Source of the DNA: Chloroflexota bacterium | GTDB lineage: Bacteria; Chloroflexota; Limnocylindria; Limnocylindrales; CSP1-4 | DNA length: 16,029 nt | Direction: 5' to 3' | Assembly (NCBI GenBank): GCA_013698385.1 | Contig: JACCVB010000014.1 | Coordinates: forward strand, 1-16,029 | Part shown: positions 7,226 through 12,394 of the stretch, in pieces | Layout of the letters: each line of letters opens with the position of its first letter | How positions within the stretch are numbered: the first letter of the stretch is position 1 | Program-made: the position numbers and the translations under genes | Notes under the pieces: generated by a model | Told to the model about the DNA's origin: nothing | Database searches by the model: none | The model's input: the letters and a program-made list of their open reading frames with translations, nothing else

Positions 7226-8784
7226 CCGGCGACCTTGGCGGTGACCTGGTGCAGGCCACGTGCGCCTTCGGGCACGATCGCTCGCCCCGCGGCTGATTGC
7301 ACGGCGTCCGTTCGGTCCGTGGCCCGGACGGCCAACCGGTACTCGCCCTGCGTCGGGGTCCAGTCGAAGCTCCACAGGGCCCACGTCAGCTCCGTGCCGG
7401 CGTAGTCGATCGTCGCCGGTGTCCAGGTCGCGCCGCCGTCCTGGCTGACGTCGACCGACGCCACGCCCCGGTTGCCGGCGAACGCCTGGCCGACCAGGTG
7501 GACCGGACGACCCGCCGCAAGCGGTTGGCGCAGGTCCGGCCCGCTGAACCGCGAGCGGGTCGGGATGACGAAGTCCGGGCCCCAGCCCTGTTGCTCGTAA
7601 AAGCCCTTCTCGTCCCGATCCACGACCTCGATCCGGTCGATCCATTTGAGGCTCTTCTCACCGTACATGCCGGGCACGAGCAGGCGAACCGGGTATCCGT
7701 GGCGGCCGGGGAGCGGTTCCCCGTTCATCTGGTAGGCGAGGAGCGTGGTCGGCTCCAGGGCCTTCGCGATCGGGATCGTGTCCGTATAGCCGTCCACGGC
7801 GTGGCACAGCACCTCCACCGCCGTGGCTCCGACGCCGGCCGTCTGGAGCAAGTCGGCCACGCGCACGCCGCGCCAGACGGCGTTGCTCATCAGGCCGCCG
7901 CCGACCGGATTGCTGATGCACATCAGGGTCGTTTCCTGGTCCACGGACGGCAAAGCCGTGAATGCGGCGAAGTCGAACGTCTGGGGTCGTTCCACGAGCC
8001 CCGCGATGTCCAGCCGCCACAGGCCGGCGTCCACGCCTGGATCGACGATGTTCTTGGTGACCACATAGAACCGATCGTTGGGCGTGATCGCGCCGATATC
8101 CGGACCGTCCACCCGGGTCCCGTCGTAGCTGAAGGTGGCCTTGGCCTTGAGGCGCTCCAGCAGGCTCCCGGAAGCGACGAGCAGGCCGACCCCGACCCCG
8201 GCCGTGAGGAGAGTCCGTCGATCGACGCGGGACGGTGAGGCGCTTGCGGTGCCTTCGACCACGTCGCGCCCCGACCGACGGCGGAGCACAAGCAGGACGA
8301 TCGCGAACGTTGCGTAGACGATCCCGAGGCCGATCATCGTGACCGGCCGGGAGACCGAGCTCGGCAGGCCGTTGAAATGGGTCGCGAGGGTCGGCCACAA
8401 GAGGACGATCGTGGCGACCCACAGCACGACGGTCGCACCGATCACGAACGCGGTCGAGCGCCGAGCGCCGATGCGCGTGGCGATCAGGGCCGCCCCTCCG
8501 CCGATGCCTGCGCCCACGAGCAGCTGGCCGATGAGCACGGAGATGACACCCAGCTGTTTGAGTTCGTTGTAGCCGCCCGCGAACCGGATCAGGTCGCCGA
8601 AGGTCGCGATCGTGATCGCTGCCGCCATCCGGTCACCGACGAGCTCCGGTGTCGTGGCGAGGCCGACCGTGAGGCGCAGCACCAGCTGGAGGGTGGTCAT
8701 CGCAAGCGCCGCGACTACGCCCGCGAGGGCGCCGCCCAGGAACCCGCGGAACTGAGCTGGGCCGGTCAAGGATCGATCCTCCAT
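7222..8784 (-). CDS. Membrane-anchored sulfite-oxidase-family molybdopterin oxidoreductase
   Basis: The 520-residue protein has four N-terminal hydrophobic segments (about 14-38, 78-102, 108-131, 147-168). A twin-arginine stretch, VDRRTLLTAG (R189, R190), precedes a fifth, weaker hydrophobic segment (191-209). A SUOX/YedY-type molybdopterin domain follows, with the Mo-ligand Cys in TLMCISNPVGG (C289), HGYPVRLLVPGMYGEKSLKW, and a C-terminal Ig-like Mo-co dimerisation domain (about 425-515, DVSQDGGATWTPA). The layout fits an enzyme domain on the outer face of the membrane. The ATG at 8784 has no clear ribosome site, but it sits in a GGAGG lying eight bases before an in-frame TTG at 8769, which may be the true start. 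It heads a five-gene operon. The substrate is unknown. Confidence 0.88.
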   Translation of the reverse strand: MEDRSLTGPAQFRGFLGGALAGVVAALAMTTLQLVLRLTVGLATTPELVGDRMAAAITIATFGDLIRFAGGYNELKQLGVISVLIGQLLVGAGIGGGAALIATRIGARRSTAFVIGATVVLWVATIVLLWPTLATHFNGLPSSVSRPVTMIGLGIVYATFAIVLLVLRRRSGRDVVEGTASASPSRVDRRTLLTAGVGVGLLVASGSLLERLKAKATFSYDGTRVDGPDIGAITPNDRFYVVTKNIVDPGVDAGLWRLDIAGLVERPQTFDFAAFTALPSVDQETTLMCISNPVGGGLMSNAVWRGVRVADLLQTAGVGATAVEVLCHAVDGYTDTIPIAKALEPTTLLAYQMNGEPLPGRHGYPVRLLVPGMYGEKSLKWIDRIEVVDRDEKGFYEQQGWGPDFVIPTRSRFSGPDLRQPLAAGRPVHLVGQAFAGNRGVASVDVSQDGGATWTPATIDYAGTELTWALWSFDWTPTQGEYRLAVRATDRTDAVQSAAGRAIVPEGARGLHQVTAKVAG

Positions 8785-8915
8785 CGGGTCCGGGATCGGA
8801 CCACCTGTCAGTTGTCACGGTCAGTTGGCGGGATGAACGGCGTCACCGTACGGTCCCCTCGTGACGCGACGGTGACGCGACAGATTCGCTGCGCGTGCTG
8901 CTACGCTTCGCCCCG
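8785..8915. promoter_or_regulatory. Divergent control region with repeats
   Basis: This 131-bp gap separates the minus-strand operon from rmlABDC. It holds GTCAGTTG twice (8807-8814, 8820-8827), GTGACGCGAC twice at 11-bp spacing (8861-8870, 8872-8881), the palindrome ACCGTACGGT (8845-8854), and CGTCACCGT (8841-8849) with its exact inverse (8869-8877). This density of short symmetric sites suggests a regulator-binding region, but no known operator is recognised. Confidence 0.5.
8899..8907 (+). promoter_or_regulatory. Extended -10 box for a near-leaderless rmlA
   Basis: TGC followed by TACGCT resembles an extended -10 element (TGn-TAnnnT). It ends eight bases before the rmlA ATG, which would put the first transcribed base at or about two bases before the start codon. 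No Shine-Dalgarno sequence is present in that interval, which agrees with leaderless initiation. No strong -35 box is visible. Confidence 0.4.
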
Positions 8916-9677
8916 ATGAAGGGCATCGTGCTGGCGGGCGGAACGGCGACCCGGCTCTACCCACTGACCATCGTCACGAACAAGCACCTGCTGCCGATCT
9001 ACGACCGGCCGATGATCTATTACCCGATCGAGACGCTGGCCTCCATGGGCATCCGCGAGGTGATGGTCGTGGTCGGTGGGAAGAGCGTCGGCGACGTGGT
9101 CGAGTTGCTTGGCGACGGGTCGCATTTCGGGCTGGACCTGACCTATCGCTACCAGTCCGGGGCACTGGGCATCGCCCAGGCGATCGGTCTCGCCCGCGAT
9201 TTCGTCGGCGGCGACGCGTTCTGCTGCGTGCTCGGGGACAACATCCTGCGGGGACCGTCGCTGGCCGATGTCGCCGCCGAATTCGCCGCCAGTGAGTCCG
9301 CGGCCGGCACCATGCTCTATCGCGTGCCGGACCCCGAGCGGTTCGGCGTGGCCGAGCTCGACTCGGACGGCCGCGTGATCGGCTTCGAGGAGAAGCCCTC
9401 GCGGCCCAAGAGCGACCTCATCCCGATCGGGGTCTATTTCCTGCGTCCGGACGCATTCGGTGTCATCGAGCGGTTGGCGCCGTCCGGTCGGGGCGAATTC
9501 GAGATCACCGATGTGCTCAACCACTACATCCCCGATGGGCGCCTGTTCACCCGGATCTACGAGGGACAGTGGGCCGATGCCGGGACGGTCCCGTCCCTGC
9601 TCCGGGCAGCCGAACTGGCGCGCGACGACGATGCCGCCGGCCGGCTGGCGCCGCCCGTCCCTCGCCCGACGGCCTGA
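8916..9677 (+). CDS. rmlA: Glucose-1-phosphate thymidylyltransferase, short form
   Basis: This enzyme makes dTDP-glucose from dTTP and glucose-1-phosphate, the first step of dTDP-L-rhamnose synthesis. The 253-residue protein is the short type, lacking the C-terminal extension of 290-residue enterobacterial RmlA. Visible are the nucleotide-binding loop GGTATRLYPLT (8-18), NKHLLP with the conserved Lys (K23), MIYYPIETL, LGDN (D108), the EEKP motif (158-161), GRGEFEITDVLNHY and WADAG (metal-binding Asp 221). The loop has Ala where GG-x-G-TRL is usual. The ATG at 8916 begins exactly at MKGIVLAGG; a GTG at 8895 would add seven unrelated residues. It is the first gene of the rml cluster, seven bases before rmlB. 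Confidence 0.93.
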   Translation: MKGIVLAGGTATRLYPLTIVTNKHLLPIYDRPMIYYPIETLASMGIREVMVVVGGKSVGDVVELLGDGSHFGLDLTYRYQSGALGIAQAIGLARDFVGGDAFCCVLGDNILRGPSLADVAAEFAASESAAGTMLYRVPDPERFGVAELDSDGRVIGFEEKPSRPKSDLIPIGVYFLRPDAFGVIERLAPSGRGEFEITDVLNHYIPDGRLFTRIYEGQWADAGTVPSLLRAAELARDDDAAGRLAPPVPRPTA

Positions 9678-9684
9678 GCCCGCG

Positions 9685-10737
9685 ATGACCGAGCCCGTCC
9701 GAGCGTATCGCCGCCTGCTCGTGACCGGCGGCGCCGGGTTCATCGGTTCGTGCTACGTGCGGGACGTGCTGGGCAGGCGCGACGGGACAGAGATCACGGT
9801 CCTGGACAAGCTGACCTACGCCGGGAACGAGGCGAATCTCGCGCCCATGACGTCAGATCCGGAGCAGGCTGCGCGAATGACCGTGGTCATCGGAGACATC
9901 GCGGACGCCGACCTCGTCGGGCCGCTCATCGGCGCGGCGGACGCTGTCGTCAACTTCGCCGCTGAGTCGCATGTCGATCGGTCCATCCTGGATCCCGAGG
10001 CGTTCCTGCGGACCGGTGTCATCGGCGTCCACGTGCTCCTGGAGGCGTGCCGCGCGGCCCCGGCTCGGCCGCGCTTCCTGCAGGTCTCGACCGACGAGGT
10101 CTACGGCTCCATCGACCAAGGCCACGCCCGCGAGGACGATCGACTCGAACCGCGTTCCCCGTATGCGGCGGCCAAGGCGGCCGGCGAACTGCTGGTGCGC
10201 AGCTATGTCGTGACGCACGGTCTTGACGCGGTCGTGACCCGCGGCTCCAACACCTACGGCCCGTTTCACCATCCGGAAAAGCTGATCCCGCTGTTCATCA
10301 CGAACGCGATCGACGACCGGCCTCTGCCGATGTACGGCGACGGCCTCCAGCGACGCGACTGGCTGTACGTCTCCGATCACGCCGCCGGCATCGACGCGGT
10401 GCTTCGCGGCGGCGCGACCGGCGAGACGTACAACATCGCCGGTGGCGTGGAGATGGCCAACCGCGACACGATCGCCCTGCTCCTCGAGCGGCTGGGCAAG
10501 CCGTGGTCGCTTGTCCGCCAGGTGGAGGACCGGCCCGGGCACGATCGGCGCTACGCGATGGATGGCTCGAAGCTCGCGGCGCTCGGCTGGCTGCCGACCA
10601 TGGATTTCGCGACAGGCCTGGACGCCACCGTGGACTGGTACCTTGAGAACGAGGCTTGGTGGCGCGCCGTGCGTTCCGGGGATTGGGACGCGTACTACGA
10701 GCGCCAATACGGGTCGCGGCTGCGGACAGCCACCTGA
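9685..10737 (+). CDS. rmlB: dTDP-glucose 4,6-dehydratase
   Basis: RmlB converts dTDP-glucose to dTDP-4-keto-6-deoxyglucose using a bound NAD. The 350-residue product has the family length and motifs: GGAGFIG (15-21), LDKLTYAGNEANL (40-52), NFAAESHVDRSI (90-101), the catalytic STDEVYG (135-141, Thr-Asp-Glu), YAAAK (160-164, Tyr-Lys pair), RGSNTYGPFHHPEKLIP (186-202) and GDGLQRRDWLYVSDH (218-232). The ATG at 9685 lies seven bases after the rmlA stop. The frame continues upstream to 9460, but that part overlaps rmlA. Its stop shares one base with the rmlD start (TGATG), indicating translational coupling. Confidence 0.97.
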   Translation: MTEPVRAYRRLLVTGGAGFIGSCYVRDVLGRRDGTEITVLDKLTYAGNEANLAPMTSDPEQAARMTVVIGDIADADLVGPLIGAADAVVNFAAESHVDRSILDPEAFLRTGVIGVHVLLEACRAAPARPRFLQVSTDEVYGSIDQGHAREDDRLEPRSPYAAAKAAGELLVRSYVVTHGLDAVVTRGSNTYGPFHHPEKLIPLFITNAIDDRPLPMYGDGLQRRDWLYVSDHAAGIDAVLRGGATGETYNIAGGVEMANRDTIALLLERLGKPWSLVRQVEDRPGHDRRYAMDGSKLAALGWLPTMDFATGLDATVDWYLENEAWWRAVRSGDWDAYYERQYGSRLRTAT

Positions 10738-11681
10738 TGCGCGTCGCGATCACGGGCTCGACCGGAAGGCTGGGACGGGCGCTCATGGCGGCCTTCGGAG
10801 ACGCGCCATTCACCGGCCCGTCCGGGCCGGTCGGCTGGGACCGGGCGGCGTTCGACCTGGATGATGCGGCTCGGACGGCCGACGCCCTGCTGGATCGCGA
10901 CCGCCCCGAGGTCGTCGTCCACGCCGCGGCCTGGACGGACGTGGACGGCTGCGCCCGCGACGGCGAACTCGCCAGGAGGCGCAATGGCGACGCGACCGGT
11001 GCCCTCGCGCGTGCCTGCGCGAAACGTGGCGTGGACCTCATCGTGATCTCGACGAACGAGGTCTTCGATGGCACCCGTCGGGACGGCCGTGGCTACGCGC
11101 CGGACGATCCGGCCGGCCCCGCGAATGCCTATGGCGCGTCCAAGCTGGAGGGCGAGTGCCAGGCGACCGCGGCCTACGACGCGGCTGACGCGACGGGCCG
11201 GCTGGCCATCGTCCGCACGGCCTGGCTGTTCGGCCCCGGCGCCCCGGACTTCCCACACAAGATCGTGCGAGCCGGGGAGAAGGCGCTCCGGGCCGGCAGC
11301 TCGCTGTGGGCCGTGGGTGACGAGTGGGGCACGCCCACGTATACCCACGACCTGGCCGAGGCGCTCGTCTGGCTGGTGGGGGAGGACGCGGTCGTCGCGC
11401 CCGGAGAGCGCGTCGCGATCCACCACATCGTCGGGGGCGGGCTCGCCTCGCGGGCAGACTGGGCACGTGACGTCCTGGGCCGGGTCGGACTCGACGTCAC
11501 CGTGGACGAGGTTCCCGGGTCCACCTGGTCGCGCGCCTCCACGCCGCCCGCGTGGGCCGTTCTGGCTCCGACCCCGTTGCCCGGGCGTGAGCCGCTGCGC
11601 CCGTGGCCGGAGGCGATGGCCGACTACGCGCTGTCCCTGCGCCGCAGCCGGACCGCTTCCAACAGCACCACGCGAGCATGA
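10737..11681 (+). CDS. rmlD: dTDP-4-dehydrorhamnose reductase
   Basis: RmlD reduces dTDP-4-keto-L-rhamnose to dTDP-L-rhamnose with NAD(P)H, the final pathway step. The 314-residue SDR protein begins with the nucleotide-binding loop ITGSTGRLG (5-13) and has HAAAWTDVDGCA (62-73), ISTNEVFDG (104-112), YGASKLEGE (132-140) with the catalytic Tyr-Lys pair, and RTAWLFG (160-166). The usual STDYVFDG is STNEVFDG here, while the catalytic Thr is kept. The start is coupled to rmlB, sharing the base at 10737, and the end overlaps rmlC as ATGA. The final 15 or so residues are Ser/Thr/Arg-rich and probably unstructured. Confidence 0.94.
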   Translation: MRVAITGSTGRLGRALMAAFGDAPFTGPSGPVGWDRAAFDLDDAARTADALLDRDRPEVVVHAAAWTDVDGCARDGELARRRNGDATGALARACAKRGVDLIVISTNEVFDGTRRDGRGYAPDDPAGPANAYGASKLEGECQATAAYDAADATGRLAIVRTAWLFGPGAPDFPHKIVRAGEKALRAGSSLWAVGDEWGTPTYTHDLAEALVWLVGEDAVVAPGERVAIHHIVGGGLASRADWARDVLGRVGLDVTVDEVPGSTWSRASTPPAWAVLAPTPLPGREPLRPWPEAMADYALSLRRSRTASNSTTRA

Positions 11682-12235
11682 CCGAGGCGCGTCCCGACTC
11701 CACGATCCCGGGCGTGCGGTACGGCGCGATCGCCCGGTTCGGCGATACCCGCGGCTCGTTCCGGGAGCTCTGGCGGGCCAGCGCCTACGAGGGCGCGCCG
11801 TTCGCCCAGGCCAACCTGTCCACCTCGGCGGTCGGCGTGTTGCGCGGCCTGCATCTTCATCGCCGTCAGCTCGACCATTGGGTGCTGGCCGGCGGTCGAG
11901 CGTTCGTCGCGCTCGTCGACGTCCGGCCGATGTTCCTGAACCGGTCGGCGGCTCCCCGGGTCGAGACGCGCGCGCTGGTCGCCAACGAGTGGGTGGACAT
12001 CCCCGTCGGCGTGGCCCACGGGTTCCTCGCCCTCGAGGCGCTGGAACTGGTCTATCTCGTGACCAATGAATACGACGGGTCAGATGAGCTGGGGTTCGCC
12101 TGGGACGATCCGCAGGTCGGGATCGCGTGGCCGGAGGTGCCGGGTCTGCCAGGCGGGCGTCCGATCCTGTCCGAGCGGGATGAGGCGAATCCCTCGCTGG
12201 CCGAACTGGTCGCGCGGCTCGAGGTCCTGGGCTGA
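11678..12235 (+). CDS. rmlC: dTDP-4-dehydrorhamnose 3,5-epimerase family protein
   Basis: RmlC inverts C3 and C5 of dTDP-4-keto-6-deoxyglucose to give dTDP-4-keto-L-rhamnose. The 185-residue cupin shows GVLRGLHLH (53-61) with the catalytic-base His of RGLH, ALVDVRP, IPVGVAHGF (108-116), the Tyr of NEYDGSDELGFAW, and SERDEANPS (165-173) with the conserved Asp. RGLHxQ is the common form; here the Gln is His. The start ATG overlaps the rmlD stop as ATGA (11678-11681). Operon context supports RmlC over related dTDP-sugar isomerases. The order A-B-D-C gives a full four-step pathway. A separate leader of 159 bases follows before the next gene. Confidence 0.92.
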   Translation: MTEARPDSTIPGVRYGAIARFGDTRGSFRELWRASAYEGAPFAQANLSTSAVGVLRGLHLHRRQLDHWVLAGGRAFVALVDVRPMFLNRSAAPRVETRALVANEWVDIPVGVAHGFLALEALELVYLVTNEYDGSDELGFAWDDPQVGIAWPEVPGLPGGRPILSERDEANPSLAELVARLEVLG

Positions 12236-12280
12236 CCTCACCGCGCTGATCGTCTCCGCACGGATCCGGTCGCGACCGCA

Positions 12281-12315
12281 CCTCCGGAAGCCCGAAGGGG
12301 CTAGGCCGCAGGAGG
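12281..12315 (+). ncRNA. Leader hairpin I
   Basis: CCTCC (12281-12285) pairs with GGAGG (12311-12315), enclosing an inner hairpin AGCCC (12289-12293), tetraloop GAAG, GGGCT (12298-12302). It could end the rmlC transcript, though no T run follows, or form part of a 5' leader structure. The stems are seen directly; the function is unknown. Confidence 0.35.
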
Positions 12316-12360
12316 ACCATCCCGCGATTGAGGCCGGGCCTCGCCGGGACGAGTCTGGTC
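12315..12360 (+). ncRNA. Leader hairpin II, three stacked stems
   Basis: Three nested perfect 5-bp stems share one axis: GACCA/TGGTC (12315-12319, 12356-12360), TCCCG/CGGGA (12320-12324, 12345-12349) and GAGGC/GCCTC (12330-12334, 12338-12342) with a 3-base loop. The first two stems are contiguous on the 5' side, with internal loops elsewhere. It ends 34 bases before the next start codon, where a leader element would sit. The 12315 G is also used by hairpin I, so the two could compete at their junction. Confidence 0.4.
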
Positions 12361-12394
12361 AGAAACCCGACCCGTCACCCCCAAGAGGAGCCCT

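Larger units (their letters stand above)
12236..12394 (+). promoter_or_regulatory. Structured leader region between rmlC and the caspase-like gene
   Basis: This 159-base gap contains the perfect 12-base palindrome CGGTCGCGACCG (12267-12278) and two neighbouring composite hairpins: 12281-12315 and 12315-12360. A clear GAGGA ribosome site (12385-12389) stands five bases before the ATG at 12395. No good -10 box is seen. It may carry the rmlC transcription end, the next gene's promoter and an RNA regulatory element, but no known riboswitch family is recognised. Confidence 0.45.

Noticed and set aside
7226..7645. Upstream extension of the methyltransferase frame
   Set aside because: The extension lies within the oxidoreductase gene and looks like shadow sequence; the ATG at 7225 gives a normal methyltransferase and an ATGA junction.
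9460..9684. Upstream extension of the rmlB frame
   Set aside because: It overlaps the 3' part of rmlA in another frame; the family N-terminus begins after the ATG at 9685.
12287..12303. Resemblance of the CCGAAGGGGC hairpin to part of a glycine riboswitch
   Set aside because: The other conserved aptamer blocks, including the GGACAGAG-type segment, are absent, and the downstream gene has no glycine link.
10695..12320. Long minus-strand open frame (541 codons) opposite rmlD and rmlC
   Set aside because: Proline- and arginine-rich shadow; rmlD and rmlC on the plus strand carry intact motifs and overlapping starts.
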